From Paracoccus saliphilus (lineage in GTDB: Bacteria; Pseudomonadota; Alphaproteobacteria; Rhodobacterales; Rhodobacteraceae): a stretch of 64,000 nucleotides of DNA. Of the stretch, positions 35,191 to 45,358 are shown piece after piece (position 1 is the first letter of the stretch; every line of letters starts with the position of its first letter). Both the position numbers and the translations under genes were made by a program. The DNA lies in the NCBI RefSeq assembly GCF_028553805.1, contig NZ_CP067140.1, positions 2,418,001 through 2,482,000 on the forward strand. Reading direction: 5' to 3'. The notes below the pieces were generated by a model. It had not been told where the DNA came from. It worked only from the letters and a program-made list of their open reading frames with translations, and did not search any database.

Positions 35191-37083
35191 ATGGCGTATC
35201 GGCAGGTTTACGATGCATGGAAATCGGACCCGGAAGGGTTCTGGATGGACGCGGCGCGGCAGGTCGATTGGGAACGCCCGCCAAGCCGCGCCTGGTTCGA
35301 TCAGGGACCGGCGGGCGAATGGTTTTCCGATGCGCTGGTCAACACATGCTGGAACGCCGTTGATCGCCATGTCGAGGCCGGTCGCGGCGATCAGCCCGCC
35401 ATCATCCATGACAGCCCGATTACCGGAACGAGCCAAAGCCTCAGTTTCCGTGAGTTGCGCGACCGCGTGGCCCGTTTGGCCGGTGCGCTACGTGCGAGGG
35501 GAGTGGGCAAGGGTGACCGCGTCATCATCTATATGCCGATGGTTCCCGAGGCGCTGGAGGCGATGCTGGCCTGCACCCGGATCGGCGCCATCCATTCCGT
35601 CGTCTTTGGCGGTTTCGCCGCCCGCGAACTGGCCGTCCGCATCGATGACGCAAAGCCCCGCGCCATCATCGCGGCCTCTTGCGGGCTGGAGCCGGGGCGG
35701 GTCGTCCGATACAAGCCCTTGCTGGACGCGGCCATCGAGAGCGCCGCGCACAAGCCCGATTTCTGCGTGATCCTGCAACGCGAGCAGGAGAACGCCGAGC
35801 TGATCCCGGAGCGCGATATCGAATGGCAGGATTTCCAGCAGGGCGCGGCACCTGCCGATTGTCTTGCAGTTGAGGGCAATCACCCGGTCTATATCCTCTA
35901 TACCTCGGGCACGACCGGTCAGCCCAAGGGGGTCATCCGCCATACCGCCGGGCATCTCGTCGCGCTGAACTGGTCGATGAGGAATATCTACGGCATCGAT
36001 GCGGGCGACGTGTTCTGGGCGGCCTCGGATGTCGGGTGGGTCGTGGGACACAGCTATATCTGCTATGCGCCGCTGATCGCGGGCGCGACCACCATCGCCT
36101 TCGAGGGCAAGCCCGTGGGCACACCCGATGCGGGCACCTTCTGGCGGGTGATCGGCGAGCATGGGGTCAAGAGTTTCTTCACCGCACCGACCGCGATCCG
36201 CGCGGTGAAGCGCGAGGATCCGGAAGGCAAGCTGATCGGGAATTACGACCTCTCTGGTCTGCAGGCGGTTTTCCTTGCCGGGGAACGCGCCGATCCCGAC
36301 ACGATCCAATGGCTGGAAGATCGCCTTCATCTGCCGGTGCTGGATCATTGGTGGCAGACCGAGACCGGCTGGTCCATCGCCGCAAATCCCTTTGGGATAG
36401 AGCATATGCCGGTCAAGAAAGGCAGCCCCTCGGTGGCCATGCCGGGCTATGACGTGCAGATACTCGATGACGCGGGAACGCCGGTTCCAACAGGAACGCT
36501 GGGCGCCATCGCGGTGAAGCTGCCCTTGCCGCCGGGCACCCTGCCCTCGCTGTGGAACGCCGAGGAACGGTTTCGCAAGGCCTACCTGAACCGCTTTCCC
36601 GACTATTACGAAACCGGCGATGCGGGATATGTCGACGAGGACGGCTATCTCTATATCATGGCGCGCACGGATGACGTGATCAATGTCGCGGGCCATCGCC
36701 TGTCCACCGGCGCGATGGAAGAGGTTCTGGCCTCGCATCCGGCGGTCGCGGAATGCGCGGTGATCGGTGTGGCCGACAAGCTGAAGGGAGAGGTGCCCCT
36801 GGGCTTTCTATGCCTCAAGCGGGGGATCGAGACCTCTGATGATCAGATCACGCGCGAGGTCGTTGCCCTGGTCCGCGACAGGATCGGCCCGGTTGCGGCA
36901 TTCAGAACAGCCTGCGTGGTCGAACGATTGCCCAAGACACGCTCGGGCAAGATCCTGAGGGCGACAATGGTAAAACTCGCGAATGGCGAACAGGTCAGCG
37001 CGCCCGCCACGATCGACGACCCTGCCATATTGGACGAGATCGCCGCGGCATTGGGTGGCGTAGGCTATCCGCAGCAGGACTGA
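35191..37083 (+). CDS. prpE: Propionyl-CoA synthetase (acetyl-CoA synthetase family)
   Basis: 630 residues, typical PrpE length. Adenylate-forming motifs: LYTSGTTGQPKGVIRHTAGH (P-loop like), DHWWQTETGWSIAANPFG, YETGDAGYVDEDGYLYIMAR, and the C-terminal PKTRSGKILRATM with the acetylatable lysine. The long text EFYDAWKSDPEGFW-type start, here YDAWKSDPEGFWMDAA, and the substitution pattern around the acyl pocket fit PrpE better than Acs. It activates propionate to propionyl-CoA for PccAB. GGGAGGGG precedes the ATG. Substrate choice between propionate and related short acids is inferred. Confidence 0.9.
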   Translation: MAYRQVYDAWKSDPEGFWMDAARQVDWERPPSRAWFDQGPAGEWFSDALVNTCWNAVDRHVEAGRGDQPAIIHDSPITGTSQSLSFRELRDRVARLAGALRARGVGKGDRVIIYMPMVPEALEAMLACTRIGAIHSVVFGGFAARELAVRIDDAKPRAIIAASCGLEPGRVVRYKPLLDAAIESAAHKPDFCVILQREQENAELIPERDIEWQDFQQGAAPADCLAVEGNHPVYILYTSGTTGQPKGVIRHTAGHLVALNWSMRNIYGIDAGDVFWAASDVGWVVGHSYICYAPLIAGATTIAFEGKPVGTPDAGTFWRVIGEHGVKSFFTAPTAIRAVKREDPEGKLIGNYDLSGLQAVFLAGERADPDTIQWLEDRLHLPVLDHWWQTETGWSIAANPFGIEHMPVKKGSPSVAMPGYDVQILDDAGTPVPTGTLGAIAVKLPLPPGTLPSLWNAEERFRKAYLNRFPDYYETGDAGYVDEDGYLYIMARTDDVINVAGHRLSTGAMEEVLASHPAVAECAVIGVADKLKGEVPLGFLCLKRGIETSDDQITREVVALVRDRIGPVAAFRTACVVERLPKTRSGKILRATMVKLANGEQVSAPATIDDPAILDEIAAALGGVGYPQQD

Positions 37084-37100
37084 ACCCACAGGTCACGGGA

Positions 37101-38231
37101 TCACCAGTCACGCAGATCGACATTGAAACGCCAGAAGCTTTCGTCATAGGCGGCAATCGTCGAATTGCGACGTCCGATCATGGCATTCAGGCTGAATTTC
37201 TCGGTCAGGGGCATGTTCAGCCCAAGTGAAACCGTGCGATCCTCGCGATCCTTGCCCGCCAGCCGATATCCACCCGTCTCGTTGTAGTTCAGACTGAACT
37301 CGACGGGATGATGGTCCGCAGGGCGAACAAGGCCGAGTGACAATCCGCGCAAGGAGGTATTCTCTCCCTCCAGCACCTCGGCCCATTCAAGCCCGACGCT
37401 GACGGCGCCCAGATCGGGAACGGCCCCGATCCAGTCGGCCTCGAGCCCGTTCTGCGGTCCGTCGTCATGGAACTGCCGCGTGGCGCGCAGCCCGAGTTGC
37501 TGATCCATGCCGCCGGCAGTGTAGATCATGGTCGGACCAAGCGAGATGTTCTGCTGCGAGACATGTGTGTCATAGCTGCGCCAGACACGGACGGCACTGA
37601 TGCAACCGTCAAGCCAGGTCCATCCGCCGAGATGGTGCTGGCCGCAGGCCGAAACGCCAAGCTGTTGCCGCCGCAACCCCTCGCCGGTCAGCCATTCTGC
37701 GGAACTGCCGAAGGACAGGCGCAGCAGCGATCCCTTGCGATAGCTTGCCACCAGCCCGCCTGAAACCGACGCGCCGGCGGCGATACCGCTTTTGGCCCGC
37801 GATTCTTCATCTATGGTGAAATCGAGCCCGCCCAGGTTGATTTGCGTACCGGGTATGCCGCCATTGAAATTCGTGGCGTAATAGAGGATCGGGCGGGCAC
37901 GGATATCACGCGCGATCACCTGAGGCGCCACACCGCGATGCATCCCACCGGTCCGGTAGATAAATTGCGGGATCGCATCCTCGATCCCTGCCCGCGCGGC
38001 CGAATAGAGCGCAAGCCGGTCAGAGCCCGATATCATCGACGCATACCAACCGGGAAACTCTTCCTCCGCATGGGCGGTGCTGGTGAAAAGCAAGGACAGG
38101 CAGAGGGCGGCGCAGGTCACCATCCGCCTGACAGCTGCCCCGCGATCACGCGATGATACAGGTTTCACGATCACGCCGAATGCCGTTCGACGATGGCGCG
38201 CTTGCGAGGTGACAAGCTCATATCGGATCAT
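37101..38231 (-). CDS. Predicted outer-membrane or secreted hypothetical protein
   Basis: Up to 376 residues. A signal peptide is visible inside the N-terminal part: VRRMVTCAALCLSLLFTSTA then HAEEEF; the true start may be an in-frame GTG or ATG between 38123 and 38231, as no clear ribosome binding site decides it. The mature protein is rich in alternating hydrophobic/polar stretches (VSLGLNMPLTEKFSLNAMIG, FRFNVDL-like end WRFNVDLRDW), consistent with a beta-barrel. I do not recognise the family. Confidence 0.65.
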   Translation of the reverse strand: MIRYELVTSQARHRRTAFGVIVKPVSSRDRGAAVRRMVTCAALCLSLLFTSTAHAEEEFPGWYASMISGSDRLALYSAARAGIEDAIPQFIYRTGGMHRGVAPQVIARDIRARPILYYATNFNGGIPGTQINLGGLDFTIDEESRAKSGIAAGASVSGGLVASYRKGSLLRLSFGSSAEWLTGEGLRRQQLGVSACGQHHLGGWTWLDGCISAVRVWRSYDTHVSQQNISLGPTMIYTAGGMDQQLGLRATRQFHDDGPQNGLEADWIGAVPDLGAVSVGLEWAEVLEGENTSLRGLSLGLVRPADHHPVEFSLNYNETGGYRLAGKDREDRTVSLGLNMPLTEKFSLNAMIGRRNSTIAAYDESFWRFNVDLRDW

Positions 38232-38320
38232 ACGCTACCCAAAAACAAGAATGAGCGAACCGGTCTTCCCCCAAGAAGTGCAGTTCCGATCCCCTAGATT
38301 GGACAGTATCTTCTTCCACG

Positions 38321-38917
38321 TTAATCGGTTTCGCCAGTTACTCCCAGACTGTAGCGATCACCTCTCGATGTGAAACCCTCGCTGGCCGCAGCGATCGCAT
38401 CCGCATCGTCATCAAGAAACACCCCGGCCAATTCGCCATCGATCTCGTGATCGCGCCCATCGATATTGACCATGCCACGGCTATTGCCGAGAATCACGTT
38501 CTCGACGATATCACCCCTGATCCTCACCTCTCCGCCGGTCGTGGAATGCCCCGAAGCCGCCTTGAAATCCTTGACATTTCCGGACAAGCGCGAATCATCG
38601 AAATTCGCCGTCAGCCGCGCCCGTCCGGCAACTTGGGGACGCCCGTCAGCCGTGCCAGCATTCACTTTCACCGCACCGACCCCGGAATAATGGGCCTTTC
38701 CTGTAGTGGGCATCAGGCTGACCGGGGTCAATTCGTTCCTGAATCCGTTCAGCGCATTGTATTCCCGCGCAAATTCCGCCCCTTCCGCCATCAATTGATT
38801 ATAGCTGGGTGACTTGTTTCCGCCGCCGGAAGAACCACCGCCGCCACAAGCGGCAATGGACAGGATCGCAACCGCGGACAAGATCAATTTCGGATTATTC
38901 AATTGGAGTTCTCCCAC
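38321..38917 (-). CDS. Surface lipoprotein with TbpB-like barrel features
   Basis: 198 residues. Signal peptide with lipobox IAAC, followed directly by a flexible glycine/serine run (GGGGSSGGG), as in surface-exposed lipoproteins. The rest contains the pattern HYSGVGAVKVN, STTGGEVRIRGDIVENVIL and GELAGVFLDDDADAIAAAS. The last segment follows the G-x-F-x-x-x-A spacing of transferrin-binding-protein-B-like barrels. Its ligand is unknown. It lies beside a predicted barrel protein gene on the same strand. Confidence 0.65.
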   Translation of the reverse strand: MGELQLNNPKLILSAVAILSIAACGGGGSSGGGNKSPSYNQLMAEGAEFAREYNALNGFRNELTPVSLMPTTGKAHYSGVGAVKVNAGTADGRPQVAGRARLTANFDDSRLSGNVKDFKAASGHSTTGGEVRIRGDIVENVILGNSRGMVNIDGRDHEIDGELAGVFLDDDADAIAAASEGFTSRGDRYSLGVTGETD

Positions 38918-39009
38918 TCAGTAATCTCGGCACCATACCGGAAGCCAATTGCCACATTGTATGCATTACATGTTCGCAGCGAACAACAAAAACCTGCTGC
39001 AATCCTTGA

Positions 39010-40350
39010 TCAATCCGACGTCCCCATATCCGCACCCAGTCCCCGCATCAACGGCAGGAAATCCGGGAATGACGTCATGATGGGACTGCCGTCATCCACC
39101 GTGACCGGGGCCTCGCTCGCCAGGCCGAGGATCAGGAAGGACATCGCGATGCGGTGGTCCAGATGGGTGGCCGCCATGCCCCCTCCCGGCACCTTCGCCA
39201 TCCCATGAACCGTCATGCTGTCCCGCGTCTCTTCGACGGTGACGCCATTGGCCTCCAGCCCGCGCGCCATCGCGTCGATACGGTCGCTTTCCTTGACGCG
39301 CAGCTCGGCCACGCCGTTCATCACCGTCTTTCCTTCGGCGAAGGCCGCAATCACCGACAGGATCGGGAATTCGTCGATCATGCTGGCGGCGCGCTCGGGC
39401 GGCACGCTGACGCCCTTGAGCGGACCATGGCGCACGACCAGATCGGCGACAGGCTCTCCGCCCTCCTCGCGCTCGTTCTCGAAACTGATATCGGCCCCCA
39501 TCTCGGACAGGGTAACGTAAAGCCCGTCGCGTGTCGGATTGCGGGAAACGCCGGGCACGCGGATCGCCGATCCCGGCACGATCAGCGCAGCGGCCACCGG
39601 GAAGGCGGCGCTGGACGGATCGCGCGGCACCGCAACGGGCTGGGCCCGCAGCTCGGGCCGGCCAGTCAGAGTGATTACATGGCCCTCATCCGTGGTTTCC
39701 GTGCGGATATCGGCCCCGAACCCGGCCAGCATCCGTTCGGAATGGTCGCGGGTCGGCTCGGCCTCGATCACCACGGTTTCGCCCGGCGCGTTCAGCCCTG
39801 CCAGCAGGACCGCCGATTTGATCTGTGCGCTGGCGACCGGGGTCCGATAGCGCAGCGGCACCGGGTCGGCAGCGCCGCGAATGGTGATGGGCAGGCATTC
39901 CCCCTCGCGCGCGGTGATCTCGGCGCCGAATTGCGACAGCGGCAGCGTGACCCGTGCCATCGGGCGGCGCGAAAGGCTGGGATCGCCGGTGAAGACGGCA
40001 GTGATCGGGGTCGTCGCCATCGCCCCCATGATCAGCCGCACTCCGGTTCCGGAATTGCCGCAATCGATGACGGATTCGGGCGCGGAAAAGCCACCGACGC
40101 CGACGCCATGCACCGACCATTCACCCGGTCCGACCCGCTCGACCTCGGCCCCGAAGGCCGCCATCGCCTTCGCAGTGTCCAGCACGTCCTGCCCCTCCAG
40201 CAACCCGGTGATCCGCGTCTCACCAACCGACAAGGCACCGAGGATCAGCGCACGATGGCTGATCGACTTGTCTCCGGGGACCTGCGCCTCTCCAGTCAAG
40301 GGGCCGCCACGGCGGGAGGTCATGGGCTGGGGATCGGCGGAATGTGACAT
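39010..40350 (-). CDS. aroA: 3-phosphoshikimate 1-carboxyvinyltransferase (EPSP synthase)
   Basis: 446 residues with GAGGTG before the ATG. Key segments: [55 protein letters not shown], and [17 protein letters not shown]. It joins shikimate 3-phosphate and PEP in aromatic amino acid synthesis. The inhibitor-site segment [11 protein letters not shown] contains Gly then Thr as in alphaproteobacterial enzymes; class assignment is not attempted. The gene appears to stand alone here; the cmk/rpsA genes that often follow it in relatives are absent. Confidence 0.96.
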   Translation of the reverse strand: MSHSADPQPMTSRRGGPLTGEAQVPGDKSISHRALILGALSVGETRITGLLEGQDVLDTAKAMAAFGAEVERVGPGEWSVHGVGVGGFSAPESVIDCGNSGTGVRLIMGAMATTPITAVFTGDPSLSRRPMARVTLPLSQFGAEITAREGECLPITIRGAADPVPLRYRTPVASAQIKSAVLLAGLNAPGETVVIEAEPTRDHSERMLAGFGADIRTETTDEGHVITLTGRPELRAQPVAVPRDPSSAAFPVAAALIVPGSAIRVPGVSRNPTRDGLYVTLSEMGADISFENEREEGGEPVADLVVRHGPLKGVSVPPERAASMIDEFPILSVIAAFAEGKTVMNGVAELRVKESDRIDAMARGLEANGVTVEETRDSMTVHGMAKVPGGGMAATHLDHRIAMSFLILGLASEAPVTVDDGSPIMTSFPDFLPLMRGLGADMGTSD

Positions 40351-40398
40351 CGGGGCACCTCAATGATTATGCCCGTCTTTTAACGCTGACATGCGGAT

Positions 40399-40423
40399 GC
40401 CGCCACCATCTTCTCGTGGCGGC
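40399..40423. terminator. Strong hairpin downstream of a lipoprotein gene
   Basis: GCCGCCAC and GTGGCGGC form a perfect eight-base stem with a nine-base loop, 50 bases after the lipoprotein stop and before aroA. There is no good T run, so it may be a weak terminator or only a structured spacer. Confidence 0.4.
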
Positions 40424-40475
40424 GGCCGGGGTCAGTTCACACCGGGGCCCGGAACGGGTCCGATGCCCCGCCTCG

Positions 40476-41003
40476 TCAGGACTTGAACACTTCGATCGTC
40501 GGCAGATCGGTCAGCGATACCCCGATCAGCTGCAAGGCCGGCAACGAGACCTGGCTGCCCGCGCTGGCCGGGCCATCCAGCGGAATCAGATCGACCTTGG
40601 CGGATTTGCCATTCTCGGGGTTCCGGATGCGCCCAACGCCGCGTGCCTTGACCAGCGGGGTCTTGATCCAGAACCCACCCTCGGTCGGATCCCCGAGAGA
40701 GGCCACGGTGTTGCCCAGCTTGGTTTCCCCGGTTTCCGGAGCCTTGGCCGCCGCCGCCTTCTGTTCTGCAGTGGTGGTGTCGAGCTGATCGGCAGAGGCG
40801 CGGGCCGCGGGCCTGGGCGCAGGCGCACGTGTGATCGCGGTGACCGCGGCAAGCTGTTCGCTGGACAATTGCGTCTCGACCTCGCCTGGTTCTGCTGTCC
40901 CGGCAGGACGATCGGTCGTGGCCGAACTGGTGTTGGAAGGGTTGCACCCTGCCAGAATCGTCAGGGAAAGACCTGCGGCCAGACCGGCTTTCAACATGCT
41001 CAT
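40476..41003 (-). CDS. Lipoprotein of unknown function
   Basis: 175 residues from an ATG at 41003 (a GGAG lies 12 bases upstream). Signal peptide with ILAGC lipobox. The mature part begins with a Ser/Thr-rich linker, then an Ala-rich helical region. It ends with a compact segment, GGFWIKTPLVKARGVGRIRN to LPALQLIGVSLTDLPTIEVF, that looks like a folded domain common in Rhodobacterales envelope lipoproteins. No motif indicates activity. Confidence 0.75.
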   Translation of the reverse strand: MSMLKAGLAAGLSLTILAGCNPSNTSSATTDRPAGTAEPGEVETQLSSEQLAAVTAITRAPAPRPAARASADQLDTTTAEQKAAAAKAPETGETKLGNTVASLGDPTEGGFWIKTPLVKARGVGRIRNPENGKSAKVDLIPLDGPASAGSQVSLPALQLIGVSLTDLPTIEVFKS

Positions 41004-41129
41004 GGAAAAGACACTCCTTGAATTACGAACTTGCGCACAGATTAGACCGTGACAGGATGCGACGTCCATAAGCGGTCGCGTGATCGGCGGAAGCTTGTGC
41101 ATCAAATGCGGAATTACTAGATTGACCCC

Positions 41130-42143
41130 ATGACCCACGCAGCACAGCCTCCTCTCATCGACCCTTTCGCCCGGCCGATTACCTATTTGCGGGTATCTGT
41201 CACCGATCGCTGCGACTTCCGCTGCGTCTATTGCATGGCCGAGCATATGCAATTCCTGCCCAAGGCCGAGCTTCTGACGCTGGAGGAGCTGGACCGTCTC
41301 TGTTCGGCCTTTGTCGGGCTTGGCGTGCGCAAGCTGCGCATCACCGGCGGAGAGCCGCTGGTCAGGCGTGGCATCATGGGCTTTTTCCAACAGATGTCAC
41401 GCCATCTGGGCGAGGGGCTGGACGAGCTGACCCTGACCACCAATGGCAGTCAGCTCGGGCGTTTTGCCAGTCAATTGGTCGATTGCGGCGTGCGGCGGGT
41501 GAATGTTTCTCTGGACACGCTGGATGCCGGAAAATTTGCCGAGATCACCCGTTGGGGCCGCCTGCCCCAGGTGCTGGACGGGATCAAGGCCGCGCAGGCT
41601 GCCGGATTGCGGGTCAAGATCAATGCCGTCGCCTTGAAGGGCGTGAACGATTCGGAACTGTTCGACCTGGTGAAATGGTGCGGCGATGAAGGCCATGACC
41701 TGACCTTCATCGAGGTCATGCCGATGGGCGATCTGGGCAATGAGGACCGGCTGGACCAATACTGGCCGCTGACCGATCTGCGTGCCCAGCTGGCCGAACG
41801 CTTCACCCTGATCGACCTAGCCGAGCGGAGCGGAGGACCCGCCCGTTACGTCCGCCTGCAGGAAACCGGGCAGAAGATCGGCTTCATCACGCCGCTGACG
41901 CATAATTTCTGCGAAAGCTGCAACAGGGTGCGTCTCACCTGTACGGGTGAATTGTATATGTGCCTAGGACAAGAGGACCGGGCCGATCTGCGCGCGCCGC
42001 TGCGCAAATCAGAAGAGGATGCGCCGCTGCGCGAAGCGATCCGCGCCGCCATCGCCCGCAAGCCCAAGGGCCATGATTTCGACTATTCGCGTCAGGCGGT
42101 GGCGGGCCAGATGTCCCGGCATATGAGCCATACGGGCGGATGA
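41130..42143 (+). CDS. moaA: GTP 3',8-cyclase (molybdenum cofactor biosynthesis protein A)
   Basis: 337 residues. Radical SAM cluster [11 protein letters not shown] (Cys28, Cys32, Cys35), the [12 protein letters not shown] segment, and the C-terminal second iron-sulfur cluster [20 protein letters not shown]. The protein ends in the GG pair needed in MoaA activity. With MoaC it converts GTP to cyclic pyranopterin monophosphate. No moaC or other cofactor gene is adjacent. The ribosome binding site is weak. Confidence 0.95.
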   Translation: MTHAAQPPLIDPFARPITYLRVSVTDRCDFRCVYCMAEHMQFLPKAELLTLEELDRLCSAFVGLGVRKLRITGGEPLVRRGIMGFFQQMSRHLGEGLDELTLTTNGSQLGRFASQLVDCGVRRVNVSLDTLDAGKFAEITRWGRLPQVLDGIKAAQAAGLRVKINAVALKGVNDSELFDLVKWCGDEGHDLTFIEVMPMGDLGNEDRLDQYWPLTDLRAQLAERFTLIDLAERSGGPARYVRLQETGQKIGFITPLTHNFCESCNRVRLTCTGELYMCLGQEDRADLRAPLRKSEEDAPLREAIRAAIARKPKGHDFDYSRQAVAGQMSRHMSHTGG

Positions 42144-42261
42144 AGGCAGATCCCGCGATTTTTCGTCCAGCTCCGCTATCTCGAAAGTAGAAACTTGCCT
42201 TTCGTGTTCCCGGTATGAGACTAAATAGCTGCGTCCAGACCGCAAGGGAAACGAGGGAATC

Positions 42262-43107
42262 ATGGAAAAGGGCATTAAACGGCGTCTGACGCCGGGTGAG
42301 ATTTCAACAGCGAGCCGTGTTTTCAACGGCGCAATAAACTTCAAAAGGATTCGCATTCACGACAATCCCGCAGAAAACAACGATCCGAGCAACCCCCATA
42401 CCGTCGGAAACGACATCCATTTCCCGAAGGATGATTTTCGCGATGATTTCTTCGGCGCACCGCTGCACAAACTCTCGACGCTGATTCATGAGATGACGCA
42501 TGTCTGGCAGAATCAGTCAGGCCAGCGCGCAACGTTATCGCACCGTAAATTCCGCAATAGCTACAAGAGGGAACTCAAGGAATCTCTCAAGAATCACGTA
42601 ACGCCGAAATCTTTGGCCGAACTCAAGGAACAGCTCAGCAAGTTGCGCAGGTTCAAGAAAAACAGGTTGGTCATGGATGCGGTCAGCAGACCGCTGCACG
42701 CAACGCGCGAGATTGTCCCACAGCCCATGGCGGTCGAGATCAGCGCCGAGATGATCGATAGCCACAACGTCACCAGTGTCCTGCCGGGCGAGCCGATCGA
42801 ATCTCCGCTCGATCATTATTTCCGCGAATACGTAACGGATGACAATCAGGAATTGCGGCAACAGGTTGGGAAATACTGGCAATTGATCAGCGATTACCAC
42901 TACCTGACACATGACTGGGAAAATACGGCGTTCAACGCGCTGAGCCGCGAAGGGCAGGCAGAGATGATCAAGGACTACTTCATCCTGCTCTGCGGTGGGG
43001 ACCCGCTGGAACCTGTGTTCTGTCCCAACGACACGTATACCCCGACAAGCGGACATGAACGCCCCCCGCTCAGCTTCTACAAGAGGCTCATCCCCTTCGT
43101 GCACTGA
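42262..43107 (+). CDS. Putative zinc metallopeptidase-like protein ('vgr-related' type)
   Basis: 281 residues with CGAGGG before the ATG. The N-terminus RRLTPGEISTASRVFNGAIN and KRIRIHDNP resembles proteins annotated as vgr-related. It is followed by LSTLIHEMTHVWQNQSGQ with an HEMTH zinc-binding motif near residues 76-80. No signal peptide. The rest is charged, without recognised domains. DUF4157-like HExxH proteins of this look often accompany contractile injection or toxin loci, but none is here. It sits alone between moaA and ispG, probably an insertion into core sequence. Confidence 0.6.
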   Translation: MEKGIKRRLTPGEISTASRVFNGAINFKRIRIHDNPAENNDPSNPHTVGNDIHFPKDDFRDDFFGAPLHKLSTLIHEMTHVWQNQSGQRATLSHRKFRNSYKRELKESLKNHVTPKSLAELKEQLSKLRRFKKNRLVMDAVSRPLHATREIVPQPMAVEISAEMIDSHNVTSVLPGEPIESPLDHYFREYVTDDNQELRQQVGKYWQLISDYHYLTHDWENTAFNALSREGQAEMIKDYFILLCGGDPLEPVFCPNDTYTPTSGHERPPLSFYKRLIPFVH

Positions 43108-43134
43108 TGGCCCTGGGTAGCGGCCGCGGCGGAA

Positions 43135-44256
43135 TCACTCCACCGCCGTCGCTTCCGCCTCGATCTTCTCGGCGCGCTCTTCGACCAGTTGCACGATATG
43201 GTCGATCATCTGATCGTTGCTCATCTTGTGGCTCTGCCGCCCGGCCATATAGACCATGCCGCTGCCCGCGCCGCCACCGGTGAAGCCGATATCGGTCATC
43301 AGCGCCTCGCCCGGCCCGTTCACCACGCAGCCGATGATCGACAGGCTCATCGGCGTCTTGATATGCTCCAGCCGCTCTTCCAGCTTTTCCACCGTCTTGA
43401 TGACGTCAAAGCCCTGACGCGCGCAGGAGGGGCACGAGATGATCTGCACCCCGCGCGTCCGCAGGCCCAGTGATTTCAGGATCTCGAAGCCGACCTTCAC
43501 CTCTTCGACCGGATCGGCGGACAGGCTGACGCGAATCGTGTCGCCGATGCCCATCCACAGCAGGTTGCCCAGGCCGACAGCGGATTTCACCGTGCCGCCG
43601 ACGAAACCGCCCGCCTCGGTGATGCCCAGATGGATCGGCGCGTCGGTCGCCTCGGCCAGTTGCTGGTAGGCGGTTGCGGCAAGGAACACGTCAGAGGCTT
43701 TCACGCTGATCTTGAACTCGTGAAAATCGTTGTCCTGCAATATCTTGATGTGATCCAGCCCCGACTCGACCATGGCATCGGGGCAAGGTTCGCCATATTT
43801 TTCGAGCAGATGCTTTTCCAGGCTTCCGGCATTCACGCCGATCCGCATCGAGCAGCCGTGATCCCGTGCCGCCTTGATTACCTCGCGCACGCGGGCCTCG
43901 TCGCCGATATTGCCGGGATTGATACGCAGGCACGCCACGCCTGCCTCTGCCGCCTCGATGGCGCGCTTGTAGTGGAAATGGATATCGGCGACGATCGGCA
44001 CCGGGCTTTCGCGGCAGATTTCCTTCAATGCCCGTGTCGTCTCCTGGTCGGGGGCCGAGATACGCACGATATCCGCGCCCGCATCGGCGGCACGGATCAC
44101 CTGGTCGAGCGTGGCGCGCACGTCATGGCCATCGGTATTGGTCATCGTCTGCACGGATATCGGGGCGTCGCCGCCAACCGGCACGGAGCCCACCATGATC
44201 TGGCGGGATTTCCGCCGCTCGATATTGCGCCATGGACGGATCGGGTTCAGCGACAT
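43135..44256 (-). CDS. ispG: 4-hydroxy-3-methylbut-2-en-1-yl diphosphate synthase
   Basis: 373 residues from the ATG at 44256, which has a perfect CGGAGG site; a longer frame to 44304 is rejected. TIM-barrel start [20 protein letters not shown] and the iron-sulfur ligands SCPSCARQG and [10 protein letters not shown] are present. It carries out the reductive step from ME-cPP to HMBPP in the MEP isoprenoid pathway. No obvious operon partners. Confidence 0.96.
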   Translation of the reverse strand: MSLNPIRPWRNIERRKSRQIMVGSVPVGGDAPISVQTMTNTDGHDVRATLDQVIRAADAGADIVRISAPDQETTRALKEICRESPVPIVADIHFHYKRAIEAAEAGVACLRINPGNIGDEARVREVIKAARDHGCSMRIGVNAGSLEKHLLEKYGEPCPDAMVESGLDHIKILQDNDFHEFKISVKASDVFLAATAYQQLAEATDAPIHLGITEAGGFVGGTVKSAVGLGNLLWMGIGDTIRVSLSADPVEEVKVGFEILKSLGLRTRGVQIISCPSCARQGFDVIKTVEKLEERLEHIKTPMSLSIIGCVVNGPGEALMTDIGFTGGGAGSGMVYMAGRQSHKMSNDQMIDHIVQLVEERAEKIEAEATAVE

Positions 44257-44337
44257 GAAAGCCTCCGGGTTTCGCCCTTGCAGATAAGCCATCCGGTCTC
44301 GCACGGCAACCGCCGCACGGCTCTGTGATGGCTTTCG

Positions 44338-45003
44338 CTAGCCTTTCGGCAGGCGCAGCGCCGTCAGAACGGTCGTCAGCGTCTCGCGCGGCAGGATGAT
44401 CAGCATCGATCCCTCGAGGCGTAGCGTCACCAGGCCGGTCGCGCGGTTCGACGTTCCCACACGCATGCCAGGGGCAAAATCGATTCCCTCGATGGGCCAT
44501 TCAAGCCCCGTGCTCACCCCGCGCGCGGGCCCCATCGGGTAAAGTGAAACCCGCGTGCCCGGCATCAGGGGCAAGGTCAGGCGCGGCGGAGCCAGAAAGA
44601 CGATATCCTCGGAATTGAGCATGATCGCCGGCGGCCTCACGGTATTCACCAGAGCCGTCAGCACCGCCAACGTATGATCCAGCCGCAGCCCCGAGAATCC
44701 GACCGCGAGCACGAAGGGCGCCGCGATCCGGGTCAGGCATTTGGTGAAATCGGTGCTGTCCTGTTCGGCCACATGGACGATACGCTCGGCCGGGATGATC
44801 TCGCGCGCGGCACTGCTGATGCTGTCCAGGTCGCCAATCACCCAATCCGGCGCCTGCCCAAGCGACAACGCCCGATCCGCCCCCCCGTCGGCAGCCACGA
44901 TAGTCGGAGCAAGGCTGAGCGCGGTCATCAGTTCGACCGGGCGGATGGCCCCGCCGCCGACGACCGTCACCCCCCGCTCCGATATCACCAGCGGCGGGAT
45001 CAT
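44338..45003 (-). CDS. thiN: Thiamine diphosphokinase
   Basis: 221 residues from an ATG at 45003 overlapping the DUF2842 gene stop. Thiamine pyrophosphokinase features: VGGGAIRPVELMTAL, AADGGADRALSLGQAPDWVI with GDLDS, and DSTDFTKCL (acidic Mg-binding). The C-terminal domain has the all-beta pattern of the family. It transfers pyrophosphate from ATP to thiamine. No thiamine-pyrophosphate riboswitch is seen upstream. Confidence 0.9.
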   Translation of the reverse strand: MIPPLVISERGVTVVGGGAIRPVELMTALSLAPTIVAADGGADRALSLGQAPDWVIGDLDSISSAAREIIPAERIVHVAEQDSTDFTKCLTRIAAPFVLAVGFSGLRLDHTLAVLTALVNTVRPPAIMLNSEDIVFLAPPRLTLPLMPGTRVSLYPMGPARGVSTGLEWPIEGIDFAPGMRVGTSNRATGLVTLRLEGSMLIILPRETLTTVLTALRLPKG

Positions 45004-45212
45004 TCGTCTCGGCCAATCCCGGTGAACAGGCGTTTCAGGGGAATGATCCAGATGATGCCGAGACCGATATAGACCAGCAATTCGATCCAGATCGGCTGCC
45101 GCCCCCATTGCGCGTCCATCCAGTTCACCAGCGTCACGGCCACGATGACATAGGCGGGCAACCCCAGCACGAGAACGAGAACCGACAGGCGTTTGCGAGT
45201 CTTCAAATCCAT
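45000..45212 (-). CDS. DUF2842 family small membrane protein
   Basis: 70 residues from the ATG at 45212. Two membrane segments (LSVLVLVLGLPAYVIVAVTL and WIELLVYIGLGIIWIIPL) frame a short loop NWMDAQWGRQP; the ending LKRLFTGIGRDE is typical of DUF2842 proteins of Alphaproteobacteria. Overlaps thiN by ATGA, so the two are co-translated. Function unknown. Confidence 0.8.
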   Translation of the reverse strand: MDLKTRKRLSVLVLVLGLPAYVIVAVTLVNWMDAQWGRQPIWIELLVYIGLGIIWIIPLKRLFTGIGRDE

Positions 45213-45358
45213 TGCGTCATTTTCCTGTCTCCGCCGGCAAGCATGGGGCATGCGCGACTTTATGCGATCTGCCCGTCACATGGGAAGTATCTATGCGGCC
45301 CCTGCCTTCGGTATCGCGGACAAACCGGAAGAGCCGGTCTGCCTGCGCCACAGTCCGC

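Noticed and set aside
35488-36738. Long open frame (416 codons) on the minus strand across prpE
   Set aside because: It is fully antisense to a clear adenylate-forming enzyme and has the composition of a reverse frame in high-GC DNA.
44200-45260. Thiamine pyrophosphate riboswitch near thiN
   Set aside because: No conserved TPP-aptamer blocks (such as CUGAGA) are visible in the short upstream region.
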